Assembly: GCF_000016065.1 (NCBI RefSeq)
Contig: NC_009092.1
Span: 4,526,001-4,590,000, forward strand
Direction of reading: 5' to 3'
Source: Shewanella loihica PV-4
Lineage (GTDB): Bacteria > Pseudomonadota > Gammaproteobacteria > Enterobacterales > Shewanellaceae
Length of the DNA stretch: 64,000 nt
Positions 41,817 to 52,933 of the stretch are shown here, piece by piece (position 1 is the stretch's first letter; every line of letters starts with the position of its first letter). The notes below the pieces were generated by a model. That model ran no database searches. It was not told where the DNA came from and worked only from the letters and a program-made list of their open reading frames with translations. The position numbers were made by a program, and so were the translations under genes.

Positions 41817-42400
41817 AATGGTCGTGCCATTATTTTAATTAAAATAGCCTTAGTCAACTTTATGTTGTGTTACTACAAAGTCACAATTTGATGAAATTCA
41901 ACACTTTATTATTGTCATACAATACAAGCGGTTAGATTAAGTCTGGCGAAAATATCCATTATCCCGGCAGACCCTCTAATACACCATTCGGAAAAACGCG
42001 CATGCGCGTTTTCCAAACCTATTAACTAATTTTGGGAAATTTTATGCGCATGATTTTTAATGGTTTTATAAACTTTAGGCTGGATAAACGCGCAAACTAA
42101 TGAGTGTAAAAACACTCAAAAGCATCTAAATTTAAATACGACTGTATACCCATACATTGTTAGCCGATTTCTGGTAAGGCCAAACATAGGCAAATAGATA
42201 AGAATATGTATCGCAGCAGGTGTGGGAATTTTCGGTTGAACTAATGAGCCGAAACACGGAATGGGGCATTAGCGTGTTACTCGTTCCCATCAGCCCGCAC
42301 ATGGACAGTTTCAGTTCTTTACGCAACTGGTGATTCGCGAGCTGCGTAATAACAGTGAAAGACGCATCTGCTAATCGGCAGTAAACATGTAGATAGAAAT
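41817..42400. other. Non-coding AT-rich segment with a large palindrome
   Basis: No supported gene. A minus-strand frame at 42132-42326 lacks a ribosome site and family resemblance. The notable feature is the near-perfect palindrome at 41991-42015 (GGAAAAACGCGCA / TGCGCGTTTTCC). A shorter GTGT-AAAAA-ACAC repeat lies around 42103-42116. Confidence 0.45.
41991..42015. repeat. 25-base palindrome
   Basis: GGAAAAACGCGCA is followed immediately by TGCGCGTTTTCC, an inverted repeat with one extra A in the left arm. It could be a hairpin terminator remnant, a recombination site or a regulator binding site. I cannot decide which. Confidence 0.6.
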
Positions 42401-42422
42401 GAGCCTCGCATTCGCAAGGCTC
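42401..42422 (-). terminator. Hairpin after the 95-aa gene
   Basis: GAGCCTTGCG-AA-TGCGAGGCTC on the minus strand, followed by ATTTCT, lies 9 bases past the stop of the 42431-42718 gene. The stem is strong and the T tract weak. Confidence 0.6.
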
Positions 42423-42430
42423 AATAATAT

Positions 42431-42718
42431 TTATTTGTAGTACTGGTGACGTCTTTTCGAATTATGCTTCCAGCACTTAGCAACGTCATATACGGATGCA
42501 GGATAATCATCCCAAGGATTAGCCAGTAATTTTCCTCTAGCCGCTCGCAGTTTGATTGGATAGTCACGATATTCAACTACATGAAGAAAAAAGTAACTCT
42601 TTTCCTGCTTAGTTGAAAAGTGCTTATGAGTCCCACTACGAGCAGAAGGATACACATCCCATAGAAAACACCTATCAGCTTTGATATGGCTTCGGTACTG
42701 TTGCTTTAGTTTTTTCAT
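42431..42718 (-). CDS. Hypothetical basic protein next to the transposon right end
   Basis: I do not recognise it. The 95-residue product is strongly basic and aromatic (MKKLKQQYRSHIKADRCFLW, then HKHFSTKQEKSYFFLHVV, ending NSKRRHQYYK) and could bind nucleic acid. Evidence that it is real: a good GGAGGG ribosome site 4 bases before the ATG, an uninterrupted frame and a hairpin just after the stop. It is the last gene before the right end of the transposon, 180 bases from the outermost TnsB sites. Confidence 0.65.
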   Translation of the reverse strand: MKKLKQQYRSHIKADRCFLWDVYPSARSGTHKHFSTKQEKSYFFLHVVEYRDYPIKLRAARGKLLANPWDDYPASVYDVAKCWKHNSKRRHQYYK

Positions 42719-42900
42719 TTACCCTCCAGGTTTACATTACCTAGAAGGGGTCCTCTGCAAAGTAGTTCATTCGTCCACCTTTATGTCCTGCCTGCTTTAC
42801 TTAGTCTAGCAAATTAGCGTTAGAGCCTGAAATTACAACCAAAGCTTATCAATCAAACCATACTTCTTAAAACACATCGGGGCATTTTCGATTTAGAAAT

Positions 42901-42927
42901 GGCAGCGTATCGACTGCGATCGCTGCC
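42901..42927. repeat. Hairpin adjoining the right-end TnsB sites
   Basis: GGCAGCGTATCG-ACTG-CGATCGCTGCC is an inverted repeat whose arms pair over about 11 bases. It sits 7 bases inside the innermost right-end TnsB site. Confidence 0.6.
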
Positions 42928-42933
42928 ACTTTA

Positions 42934-42999
42934 GTATGATACTTTAATACTCAGTATGAATCTTTATTACTTTGTATGAGACTTTATTACTCTCTCACA
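42934..42999 (-). promoter_or_regulatory. Transposon right end with three phased TnsB-type sites
   Basis: Sites at 42934-42950 (GTATGATACTTTAATAC), 42954-42970 (GTATGAATCTTTATTAC) and 42974-42990 (GTATGAGACTTTATTAC) repeat every 20 bases. They are followed by TCTCTCACA at the terminus. Closely packed sites are the mark of a Tn7 right end, which usually has four. Confidence 0.9.
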
Positions 43000-43004
43000 T
43001 ATGG
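43000..43004. repeat. Target site duplication, right copy (TATGG)
   Basis: Same TATGG as at 21975-21979, immediately outside the right terminal TGT. Confidence 0.93.
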
Positions 43005-43061
43005 GGCTTAGTTTAAGGGCGCAAATTACTCTACCGTCACCGACTTAGCCAGGTTACGCGG
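43005..43061 (-). other. attTn7 (TnsD recognition region at the glmS 3' end)
   Basis: In Tn7, TnsD binds the last 30 or so bases of glmS and insertion occurs about 25 bp beyond the stop codon. Here the stop is 43026-43028 and the insertion lies at 42999/43000, 26 bp away. The coding end specifies [11 protein letters not shown], the conserved tail used as the target. Confidence 0.85.
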
Positions 43062-44855
43062 CTGATCCACGTCAGTCCCCTTGATCAGGGCGACATGATA
43101 AGAGAGCAGCTGTAACGGGATAGTGTAGATGAGCGGCGCCATGTAGTCATCACAGTGTGGCACTGGGATCACCTTCATGGTGTCATCTGACTCGAACTCG
43201 GCGTCCTTGTCGGCAAACACATACATGAGGCCACCACGGGCACGCACCTCTTCGACGTTCGACTTGAGCTTTTCAAGCAGTTCGTTGTTTGGCGCCACAA
43301 CGATCACCGGCATATCAGCATCGATCAGTGCCAGCGGACCGTGCTTAAGCTCACCAGATGCATAAGCTTCGGCGTGGATGTAAGAGATCTCCTTAAGCTT
43401 GAGCGCACCTTCCATCGCGATAGGATATTGATCGCCGCGGCCCAGGAACAGAGCGTGATGCTTATCGGCAAAGTCTTCGGCCAACTCGGCGATAGCATCA
43501 TCCAGACCCAATGCCTGTTCCACCTTAGCCGGCATAGACTGCAGACTCTGGGTGATCTCGGCCAACATCTCGGGGGACATGCCGTTGTGACGACCGACAG
43601 CGGCGGTCAACATCAAGAGACCTGCCAGCTGTACGGTAAAGGCCTTGGTTGAAGCTACGCCGATCTCGGCGCCCGCCTTCATCATGTACGCCATGTCCGA
43701 CTCGCGCACCAGAGAAGAACCTGGCGCATTACAGATAGTCAGGGTCGCCTTGTAGCCCATCTCTTTGGCCAGACGCAGCGCGGCCAGGGTATCGGCGGTT
43801 TCGCCCGACTGAGAGATGGTCACCAACAGGCTATTGGGGAACAGGTGCGATTTTCGGTAACGGAACTCAGAGGCGATCTCGACGTTACAGGAAACCCCAG
43901 CCCAATCCTCAAGCCAGTAACGTGCCGCCATACCCGCGTGATAGCTGGTACCACAGGCGATGATCTGCACGTGTTTGATATCTTTTAGGAACTCTGCCGC
44001 GTTTTCACCGAAGGCAGAATCCAGCACATGGCCACCGGCAATGCGTCCCTCCAGAGTATGAGCGATAGCGCGAGGCTGCTCATAGATCTCCTTGAGCATA
44101 TAGTGGCGGTACTCGCCCTTGTCACCCGCATCATGAGTCACTTCTGACTCTTTCACTTCACGCTCGACCGCGTTGCCATCGACATCGAAGATACTCACGG
44201 TGCGACGGGTTACCTCGGCCACATCTCCCTCTTCGAGGAAGGCAAAAGAGCGAGTCACGGGCAGCAGTGCCAGCTGATCCGAGGCGACGAAGTTTTCGCC
44301 CAGGCCGAAACCTATCACCAGTGGGCTACCTGAGCGGGCGACTATCATGCGCTCGCTGTCACGACGGTCGATAACAACCGTGCCGTAGGCGCCTTCGAGT
44401 TGTTTGACCGTGGCCTGCACAGCGCCAAGCAGAGTGCCATGAGACTTAAGCTCATGGTGTACCAGGTGGCAGATCACTTCGGTATCAGTATCTGAGTTAA
44501 AGGTGTAACCCAGGCCCTTCAGCATGTCGCGTAGCTTGTTGTGGTTTTCGATGATGCCGTTGTGCACCACGGCAATATCACCGCTAGACTGATGAGGGTG
44601 AGCGTTACGCTCACTCGGCTCGCCATGGGTCGCCCAGCGCGTATGTGCGATGCCCGTGCCACCGACAAGTGGTGCCTGCTCTAAGGCACTAGACAGCTCT
44701 TGCACCTTTCCTACACGGCGAGTGCTTGCCAGTTCATTGTTATGAATCACCGCCACACCGGCAGAGTCATAACCACGATATTCGAGGCGGCGTAGCCCCT
44801 CGAGTAGAATTTCCGCAACATCCCTTTGCGCCACTGCGCCAACGATTCCGCACAT
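43026..44855 (-). CDS. glmS: Glutamine--fructose-6-phosphate aminotransferase
   Basis: GlmS makes glucosamine 6-phosphate from fructose 6-phosphate and glutamine, the entry to peptidoglycan and LPS amino sugars. The 609-residue protein starts [20 protein letters not shown] with nucleophilic Cys2 of the Ntn glutaminase domain (1-240). Two SIS sugar-isomerase domains follow (about 285-425 and 455-595), with [17 protein letters not shown] and [11 protein letters not shown]. The tail [11 protein letters not shown] is the Tn7 target. It lies 35 bases after a DeoR-type regulator gene. Transcription now runs into the transposon instead of the native terminator. Confidence 0.98.
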   Translation of the reverse strand: MCGIVGAVAQRDVAEILLEGLRRLEYRGYDSAGVAVIHNNELASTRRVGKVQELSSALEQAPLVGGTGIAHTRWATHGEPSERNAHPHQSSGDIAVVHNGIIENHNKLRDMLKGLGYTFNSDTDTEVICHLVHHELKSHGTLLGAVQATVKQLEGAYGTVVIDRRDSERMIVARSGSPLVIGFGLGENFVASDQLALLPVTRSFAFLEEGDVAEVTRRTVSIFDVDGNAVEREVKESEVTHDAGDKGEYRHYMLKEIYEQPRAIAHTLEGRIAGGHVLDSAFGENAAEFLKDIKHVQIIACGTSYHAGMAARYWLEDWAGVSCNVEIASEFRYRKSHLFPNSLLVTISQSGETADTLAALRLAKEMGYKATLTICNAPGSSLVRESDMAYMMKAGAEIGVASTKAFTVQLAGLLMLTAAVGRHNGMSPEMLAEITQSLQSMPAKVEQALGLDDAIAELAEDFADKHHALFLGRGDQYPIAMEGALKLKEISYIHAEAYASGELKHGPLALIDADMPVIVVAPNNELLEKLKSNVEEVRARGGLMYVFADKDAEFESDDTMKVIPVPHCDDYMAPLIYTIPLQLLSYHVALIKGTDVDQPRNLAKSVTVE

Positions 44856-44890
44856 AGTTTTTTCCTACTTACTCTTACTAATTTAAAAAT

Positions 44891-45673
44891 TTACTTTGAA
44901 TAGGGCGCGAGGATCACCTCTACACCCTGCTCGATAATCTGTTCTACCGTCTGCTCATCGACTCTATCGTCGGTCACGAGCACGCTTATCTGCTGCCATG
45001 GCAGCTCTAGGTTAGGTATGCGCCTGCCTATCTTGTCTGAATCCACCATGACGATCACCTCACGGGAAACCTCGGCCATCACCTTGCTCAGGCCGGTCAA
45101 CTCGTTGAAGGTGGTAGTGCCTCTGGCGAGATCTATCCCATCGGCGCCGATAAACAGCTGATCGAAGTTATAGGAGCGAAGCACCTGTTCGGCCACCTGT
45201 CCCTGGAAAGATTCTGAATGGGGATCCCAGGTGCCGCCCGTCATCAGTAGCGTCGGCTCGTTTTCCAGCTCGTGTATGGCGTTGGCTAGCTGCAACGAGT
45301 TGGTCATCACCACTAAGCCGCGCTTGGTATTGAGTTGCTGTACCAGTCCCGAGGTGGTGCTGCCGCTATCTATGATGATGCGGTTATGATCTTTTATCAG
45401 CCTGGCCGCGGCCTCGGCGATAGATAGCTTATTGGGGGCTATCTTAGCGCTGAACTGCTGAGTCACCTCATCGGGGATCGCCACGGCGCCACCGTAACGA
45501 CGCAGCAGTAGACCGGTTTTTTCCAGCACTGCCAAGTCTTTACGTATGGTGACCTCTGAGGTCTCGAAACGATTAGCCAGCTCATCGACGCTCACCTCGC
45601 CAGTCTCATTCAAGACGGCAATAATGCTGTGGCGGCGCTGCTGAGTGTTTCGTTTATTCACAAAGAGTTTCAC
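44891..45673 (-). CDS. DeoR/GlpR-family transcriptional regulator upstream of glmS
   Basis: A 260-residue regulator. Its N-terminal helix-turn-helix (about 12-60: RRHSIIAVLNETGEVSVDEL, FETSEVTIRKDLAVLEKTG) is the DeoR signature. The C-terminal sugar-phosphate-binding domain (about 80-240) has IIDSGSTTSGL, LMTGGTWDP and IGADGIDLARG. Regulators of this type sense sugar phosphates; being immediately upstream of glmS it probably tunes glucosamine 6-phosphate supply (inference). It is probably co-transcribed with glmS from a promoter in the 130-base gap after the TonB receptor gene. Confidence 0.88.
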   Translation of the reverse strand: MKLFVNKRNTQQRRHSIIAVLNETGEVSVDELANRFETSEVTIRKDLAVLEKTGLLLRRYGGAVAIPDEVTQQFSAKIAPNKLSIAEAAARLIKDHNRIIIDSGSTTSGLVQQLNTKRGLVVMTNSLQLANAIHELENEPTLLMTGGTWDPHSESFQGQVAEQVLRSYNFDQLFIGADGIDLARGTTTFNELTGLSKVMAEVSREVIVMVDSDKIGRRIPNLELPWQQISVLVTDDRVDEQTVEQIIEQGVEVILAPYSK

Positions 45674-45757
45674 TTAAGTTTCGTTTCGAAAGATGAATTA
45701 TAGTGATTCGAAACTTTTTTACCAGCAATAAAGATTGAAAACCGAGCTAAAAACGCA

Positions 45758-45786
45758 AAAAGCCGCTATCACAGATAGCGGCTTAA
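45758..45786 (-). terminator. Terminator after the TonB-dependent receptor gene
   Basis: On the minus strand AAGCCGCTATC-TGT-GATAGCGGCTT forms a perfect stem followed by TTTGCGTTTTT. It separates the receptor from the downstream regulator-glmS unit. Confidence 0.88.
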
Positions 45787-45806
45787 TGAGTGAAATGAAA
45801 TTGAGT

Positions 45807-47945
45807 TTAAAACTTGGCTTGCAGCGCTAAGCCGAAATGACGTCCCTCACCCACGGTAACATCCGTATTGGTACCACCGGCCAGGTAATCGGTATCGAAC
45901 AGGTTCTTCACATTGAGGCGTACGCTGACATCGCTCCCCATCACATCCATGGTATAGGCGGCGCCGATATCGAAGCGCACATAGGCATCCTTGGTAATGG
46001 TGTTATCCGTATTGGCGAAGCGCTCGCCCACATAGATGGCACCAAAGTTAAGTGCTAAGGCCTCTGTCATCTCGTAGCGGGTCCAGATGTTGGCCGACCA
46101 CTCGGGTGCGTCTACGGGCGTCTTGCCGTTAAGTCTGTCTTCTTGCGGGCGTTGATACTCGGCATCGAGATACATCATAGATCCAGTCATGAACCACTTG
46201 TCGCTCAGCTGTCCCTGTGCCCCCATCTCGAAGCCTTTATGACGCTGTTCACCGGATTGAGTGGTGATCGTCTTATCGCCACTGGTCGGGATCACCTCAA
46301 GATCTTGGGTCACGGTAACATTGGATACCGTAATATCGAAGACAGCGCCGGTTAGCAGCAGACTGCCATCGAACAGCTCCCACTTGGTACCGACCTCATA
46401 CTGCTCGCCATACTCTGGGTCCAGATTCATCTGATCGTTCACATCATCCGGATCATTCACCATCCCCTGTGGCGTGAAGCTCTTAGAGTAATTGAAGTAG
46501 ATACTGCCATTCTCTGCCGGCGAGTAGATCACCCCAAACTTAGGCGATACCGCATAGCTGTTGTTGCCCTTACCATCCTTCTTCTGCTCATCGTAACGTA
46601 CGCCAGCCAACAACTGCCATTGCTGGTTGATGGTCATTAGATCCTGAATATAGAAGCCATAATGCTTATAGTCGGATTCAGACTTGGTGGTGTCGCGATG
46701 ATAATCCAAGTCCGGACGAGGCACAGGCTGCCCCGGCATCACCAGCTGGTTCTTATCTCCCGCCTCCTTTAGCTGGCCATAGTAGTAGTCCAGCATATTG
46801 GCGCCGATCAACAGCTTGTGCTCGAAGTCACCGGTGCTAAAGTCGCCGGTAAAGTCGATGAAGCCCGTCTTGTGTTGCCAGTCGTCATAACGGTCGAACG
46901 GGCTAATGGTGTAACCATCGGTGAAAGGATCTTCCGAGCCTTTTACTAGGCTAGGTGAAGAATCTAAACGCTGACGATTAAACTGCTGGTCGTTATAACC
47001 CGCCTTGATCTGCCAATCGTCGCTGAGATGATAGGTTAGCTCGGCGCCCAGGTTTGAGATGGTGTTGTCGGTAAAGGCCCAGGGCTGATCCCAGATGATA
47101 TCTCTGCCACCTATTAACTCACCATCGCTATTTAACCAGCCACCACGGTCTATGCCCGTCTTATCCTGAGTATGGTCATACTTGAGCGACAGCATAAGAT
47201 CGTCGGTGATATCGAACTCCAGATTCAGATAGCCTAACCAGCGATCGCGCTCCTGATTGCTGCCGTCCTGATATTCGCGCCAATATTGAGTGTCTTGCTT
47301 AACCAGCACTGTGCGGTAGCGTATGGTCTGCGCTTCATTCAGGCTGCCACCGGCATCCAGCTGATAACGGGTCGATCCATGCTCGTCGGTGTCGAAGCCC
47401 AGCTCAAACAGGGTGTCATAGGTAGGCTTCTTGGTGACCATGTTGATCAGGCCGCCTGGGCCAGACTGGCCATAGAGCATGCTAGAGGGTCCTTTTAACA
47501 CCTCTACCTGTTGCAGGGTCTCGATAGGCTGCACATAGTGAGACCACTGCTGCTGACCATTGATCAGATAACCCGAACCCGATGACAGCTCGAAACCGCG
47601 GATGTTAAACACCTGACGATTCCACTTCTCGCTGCCGCTGGTGACACTCGAGTCGTTCACCAGTACCTCTGACAGGTTGGTCGCCAACTGCTCGTCGGTC
47701 ACAAAGTCGGGGATCACAGCCACAGATTGCGGAGTATCCATAAGATCGATATCGCCACGCATGGCGCCGGAGGCAACGCCCACCTTATAGTCATTAAAGG
47801 TTCGCCCCGTCACGGTAATACGTTCGATATTAGCCTCAACCAGGCTGTTTTCGGCATCATCGGCCACTGCTGGCGTTGCCGCCAGGGCGGCCAACACGGC
47901 AAAACCGACAGGAGAATAGTTAAACGAACCTAGCTTAAATGACAT
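45807..47945 (-). CDS. TonB-dependent siderophore receptor
   Basis: An outer-membrane transporter for ferric siderophores, energised by TonB-ExbBD. The start was set at 47943-47945 (MSFKLGSFNYSPVGFAVLAA) with GTGAGG upstream; an in-frame ATG lies 24 bases earlier. The 712-residue protein has a signal peptide (ending AVA), a TonB box region IERITVTG, a plug domain (about 55-170) with DTPQSVAVIP and LKGPSSMLYGQSGPGGLIN, and a 22-strand barrel ending in a terminal Phe (FGLALQAKF). It resembles FhuE/FoxA-type hydroxamate receptors. The actual siderophore is unknown. A Fur-like site precedes it. Confidence 0.92.
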   Translation of the reverse strand: MSFKLGSFNYSPVGFAVLAALAATPAVADDAENSLVEANIERITVTGRTFNDYKVGVASGAMRGDIDLMDTPQSVAVIPDFVTDEQLATNLSEVLVNDSSVTSGSEKWNRQVFNIRGFELSSGSGYLINGQQQWSHYVQPIETLQQVEVLKGPSSMLYGQSGPGGLINMVTKKPTYDTLFELGFDTDEHGSTRYQLDAGGSLNEAQTIRYRTVLVKQDTQYWREYQDGSNQERDRWLGYLNLEFDITDDLMLSLKYDHTQDKTGIDRGGWLNSDGELIGGRDIIWDQPWAFTDNTISNLGAELTYHLSDDWQIKAGYNDQQFNRQRLDSSPSLVKGSEDPFTDGYTISPFDRYDDWQHKTGFIDFTGDFSTGDFEHKLLIGANMLDYYYGQLKEAGDKNQLVMPGQPVPRPDLDYHRDTTKSESDYKHYGFYIQDLMTINQQWQLLAGVRYDEQKKDGKGNNSYAVSPKFGVIYSPAENGSIYFNYSKSFTPQGMVNDPDDVNDQMNLDPEYGEQYEVGTKWELFDGSLLLTGAVFDITVSNVTVTQDLEVIPTSGDKTITTQSGEQRHKGFEMGAQGQLSDKWFMTGSMMYLDAEYQRPQEDRLNGKTPVDAPEWSANIWTRYEMTEALALNFGAIYVGERFANTDNTITKDAYVRFDIGAAYTMDVMGSDVSVRLNVKNLFDTDYLAGGTNTDVTVGEGRHFGLALQAKF

Positions 47946-47992
47946 GCAAACCTCACCACTAAACAACAAGTAAACGAAAGTTGCGACAAATA

Positions 47993-48012
47993 TAAATGAG
48001 AATTGTTTTTAT
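47993..48012. promoter_or_regulatory. Fur-like site before the siderophore receptor
   Basis: AAATGAGAATTGTTTTTATT matches the Fur consensus well in its left half (ATGAGAAT) and poorly in the right. It lies about 50 bases before the receptor start. A Fur site is expected for such a gene but this one is weak. Confidence 0.55.
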
Positions 48013-48113
48013 TTAAGCTTATTTACATCCCTTTACACTGTAGGCCGATCCAGTTCACTAAATTAGCCTTATCAGCAAGAGAATTGGCAGTTATGCAATG
48101 AAAACTCGCATAA

Positions 48114-48139
48114 AAAAAGCGACCATAGAGGTCGCTTCT
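48114..48139 (-). terminator. Terminator after glmU
   Basis: AAGCGACC-TCTA-TGGTCGCTT followed by TTTTTATG on the minus strand, 18 bases past the glmU stop. Confidence 0.88.
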
Positions 48140-48155
48140 TCTTACTTTTGAAAGC

Positions 48156-49520
48156 TTATTTCTTTTGCTTCACAGGACGTGTCCAGCCAGTCAGATGACG
48201 CTGTTTCACTCGAGTGATCACCAGCTCATCGGCCGCCACATCACGGGTAATGGTTGAGCCCGCACCTAATGTGGCCCCCTTACCTATGGTCACAGGCGCC
48301 ACCAGCTGAGTATCGCTGCCCACAAACACGTCGTCTTCGATCACCGTCAGGTGCTTGTTGGCACCATCATAGTTACAGGTAATGGTACCGGCACCTATGT
48401 TCACCCCAGCGCCCACCTGAGCATCGCCAATATAGGCCAGGTGACCCGCCTTAGAGCCTTCACCCAGTACAGCCTTCTTCATCTCGACGAAGTTGCCGAT
48501 ATGGGCATCGCGCTTGAGCTCGGCGCCTGGACGCAGGCGGGCGAATGGCCCTGCACTGGCCGCTTCTCCCACAATCGCATTTTCGATAATAGAATAAGGT
48601 TTAATCTCGGCGTTATCGCCAATCTCACAGTCGATGAGGATGGCGCCGGCGCCGATAGTCACGTTATTGCCTATGGTCACCTTACCCTGGAATACTACAT
48701 TGACGTCGATCATCACGTCCATGCCGACCGTGACTTCGCCGCGCACATCGATGCGGGCGGGGTCACGCAGATTAGCACCTTCGAGCATGAGCTTCTCGGC
48801 GGCGCGCGCCTGATAGGCGCGCTCCAATTGAGCCAGTTGCACGCGATTGTTCGCCCCCTCCACCTCGATGGCAGATTCAGGCTGCGCCGTGGTGATGCTC
48901 ACGCCATCACTATGGGCCATAGCCACGATATCGGTAAGATAATATTCGCCCTGGGCATTATCCGACGACAACTGACCCAACCAGGCCTTTAGCTGCTTGC
49001 CCGGCGCGGCCATGATGCCCGTGTTGATCTCATTGATCTTAAGCTGTTCCTCATTGGCATCCTTCTGCTCGACGATCCCCACTACCTTACCGGCCTCACG
49101 TACGATGCGACCGTAACCGGTTGGATCATGCAGGTTCACGGTAAGAATGGCTAGGCCGTTAGCATCACGTGCCGCCAAAAGGGCTTCCAGTGTCGAGACC
49201 TGGATCAGAGGCACGTCACCGTAGAGGATCAGGACAGTATCATCATCGCCAATATTGTCGTTGGCCTGAGCCACGGCATGACCCGTACCCAACTGCTCGG
49301 CTTGCAATACCCAATTCAGCGCTTGCTCACCCAGACGGGCCTGAAGCTTATCGGCGCCATAACCATAGACTAGCTGAATCGCCTCGCTCCCCAGTTGATG
49401 CGCGGTATCTATCACATGCTGCACCATGCTCTTATGGGCGATGGGATGAAGAACCTTGGGAAGGTCTGAGCGCATGCGAGTCCCTTTGCCTGCGGCCAAA
49501 ATAACGACGTTCAGTGCCAT
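48156..49520 (-). CDS. glmU: Bifunctional UDP-N-acetylglucosamine pyrophosphorylase / glucosamine-1-phosphate acetyltransferase
   Basis: GlmU performs the last two steps to UDP-GlcNAc. The 454-residue protein has the N-terminal uridylyltransferase domain (1-228) with [20 protein letters not shown] and YGDVPLI. A left-handed beta-helix acetyltransferase domain (about 250-454) of hexapeptide repeats follows, with [20 protein letters not shown] and [22 protein letters not shown]. The order atpC ... glmU ... glmS is that of many Gammaproteobacteria, here with a DsrE-like gene, the siderophore receptor and the DeoR regulator interposed. Confidence 0.98.
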   Translation of the reverse strand: MALNVVILAAGKGTRMRSDLPKVLHPIAHKSMVQHVIDTAHQLGSEAIQLVYGYGADKLQARLGEQALNWVLQAEQLGTGHAVAQANDNIGDDDTVLILYGDVPLIQVSTLEALLAARDANGLAILTVNLHDPTGYGRIVREAGKVVGIVEQKDANEEQLKINEINTGIMAAPGKQLKAWLGQLSSDNAQGEYYLTDIVAMAHSDGVSITTAQPESAIEVEGANNRVQLAQLERAYQARAAEKLMLEGANLRDPARIDVRGEVTVGMDVMIDVNVVFQGKVTIGNNVTIGAGAILIDCEIGDNAEIKPYSIIENAIVGEAASAGPFARLRPGAELKRDAHIGNFVEMKKAVLGEGSKAGHLAYIGDAQVGAGVNIGAGTITCNYDGANKHLTVIEDDVFVGSDTQLVAPVTIGKGATLGAGSTITRDVAADELVITRVKQRHLTGWTRPVKQKK

Positions 49521-49631
49521 GGAGATATCCTTGATATGATTACTGCTAATACAGAAAAAAATGCAAATTAAGTGGGCCGATTTTAATAGATTGCGCCGTC
49601 AAAAGCGACACGCGGCGCACCTTTAAAGGCG

Positions 49632-49985
49632 TTAGAAGTTGATCACCTTGTCCGACTGCAGCAGCCAGAGGGCGAGATCGTCCATGGTGGCCTTCACACA
49701 TCCCTCGATAGCACTCAGATCATTAAGACCGCGAGCCTGCACGCAGGAGGTGCAATACTTCACCTCGGCGCCCTGGGCCAAGATAATCTCCAGCATCTGC
49801 TGCAAGTTATAGCCCTCACCCGGTTGCTGCCTGGGTAACACGCCTGTCACGGCATCGGACAAGAGAAACAGCTTAACCTTAGGTGTGGGAATCTGTTCGT
49901 TAAGCTGTATCGCCAGACGTAGGGCGTTAAAGAGTTTCTCTGACCCATAAGGCGCATCGTTGACGACGATTAAGACTTGTTGCAT
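49632..49985 (-). CDS. DsrE-family small cytosolic protein
   Basis: A 117-residue protein with the DsrE/YchN-like fold: QVLIVVNDAPYGSEKLFNAL at the start, VKLFLLSDAVTGVL in the middle, and paired cysteines in VKYCTSCVQARG, followed by EGCVKATMDDLALWL. Family members often relay sulfane sulfur through the conserved Cys, and both Cys of the CTSC motif are present. It stands between atpC and glmU on the same strand. The specific role is unknown. Confidence 0.85.
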   Translation of the reverse strand: MQQVLIVVNDAPYGSEKLFNALRLAIQLNEQIPTPKVKLFLLSDAVTGVLPRQQPGEGYNLQQMLEIILAQGAEVKYCTSCVQARGLNDLSAIEGCVKATMDDLALWLLQSDKVINF

Positions 49986-50102
49986 GGAATATCCCTTATT
50001 AAAAACAAGGGCATCAGCCTATCATTGCCATGAAATTGAAACGCCAGGCTCGATCACGTAAAGGGAGTAGAAAGATAATCGGGGATGGGAAACAGATACA
50101 AA

Positions 50103-50134
50103 AAAGGCGGTCACCCTAGGGCACCGCCTTTTAT
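50103..50134 (-). terminator. Terminator of the atp operon
   Basis: AAAAGGCGGTGCCC-TAG-GGTGACCGCCTTTTTT on the minus strand is a long GC-rich stem with a T tract, 16 bases after atpC. Confidence 0.92.
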
Positions 50135-50149
50135 CATCAAACAATAACC

Positions 50150-50578
50150 TTATCTGGCAATGTTCTTCTTGATGGTCTCTACAACGCGCAATTGAGCGAT
50201 AGCCTGAGCTAATTCAATCGCTGCAGCGGCATAGTTAAAGTCTGCGCCAGCGTTAGCCATATGGGCTTCTGCACGACGCTTGGCTTCTACGGCTGCCTGC
50301 TCATCAATCTCTTCGGCACGCAATACTACGTCAGCCAATACTGATACTGAGAAAGGTTGCACTTCCAGGATACCACCCGAAAGGTAAAACACTTCCTCTT
50401 TACCATCTTGTTTGACGATGCGCGCCATGCCAGGTTTGATATGCGTAAGCAGAGGGGCGTGACCCGGCATAACGCCTAAATCACCCTCAGCACCTGAGAC
50501 TTGTAGGTGTGCTACCAGACCCGAAAAGATGCTGCTTTCTGCGCTTACAATATCAAGTTGTACTGTCATGGCTGCCAT
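50150..50578 (-). CDS. atpC: ATP synthase F1 subunit epsilon
   Basis: The 142-residue epsilon subunit sits on the gamma stalk and inhibits ATP hydrolysis through its C-terminal helices. It opens [17 protein letters not shown] (after MAA) and has [15 protein letters not shown] in the beta-sandwich domain (1-85). A helical hairpin follows (about 90-140). It is the last gene of the nine-gene atp operon, 33 bases after atpD. The start could also be the ATG four codons in. Confidence 0.96.
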   Translation of the reverse strand: MAAMTVQLDIVSAESSIFSGLVAHLQVSGAEGDLGVMPGHAPLLTHIKPGMARIVKQDGKEEVFYLSGGILEVQPFSVSVLADVVLRAEEIDEQAAVEAKRRAEAHMANAGADFNYAAAAIELAQAIAQLRVVETIKKNIAR

Positions 50579-50611
50579 CCGTTCTCCTTAAAATATCAAG
50601 CTAACGCCTGA

Positions 50612-52884
<2,273 letters not shown>

Positions 52885-52933
52885 CTTTACTCTCCAATCT
52901 GGACCTGAGGTGCCTTAAGACACCTCCGTGTCT

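Noticed and set aside
42132..42326. Minus-strand frame of 64 codons in the transposon
   Set aside because: No ribosome site, no recognisable protein features; treated as chance in a non-coding stretch.
42934..42990. Three 20-bp repeats considered as a tiny CRISPR or iteron array
   Set aside because: They match the sites at the other end of the element, are oriented and phased like TnsB sites and end 9 bp from the transposon terminus.
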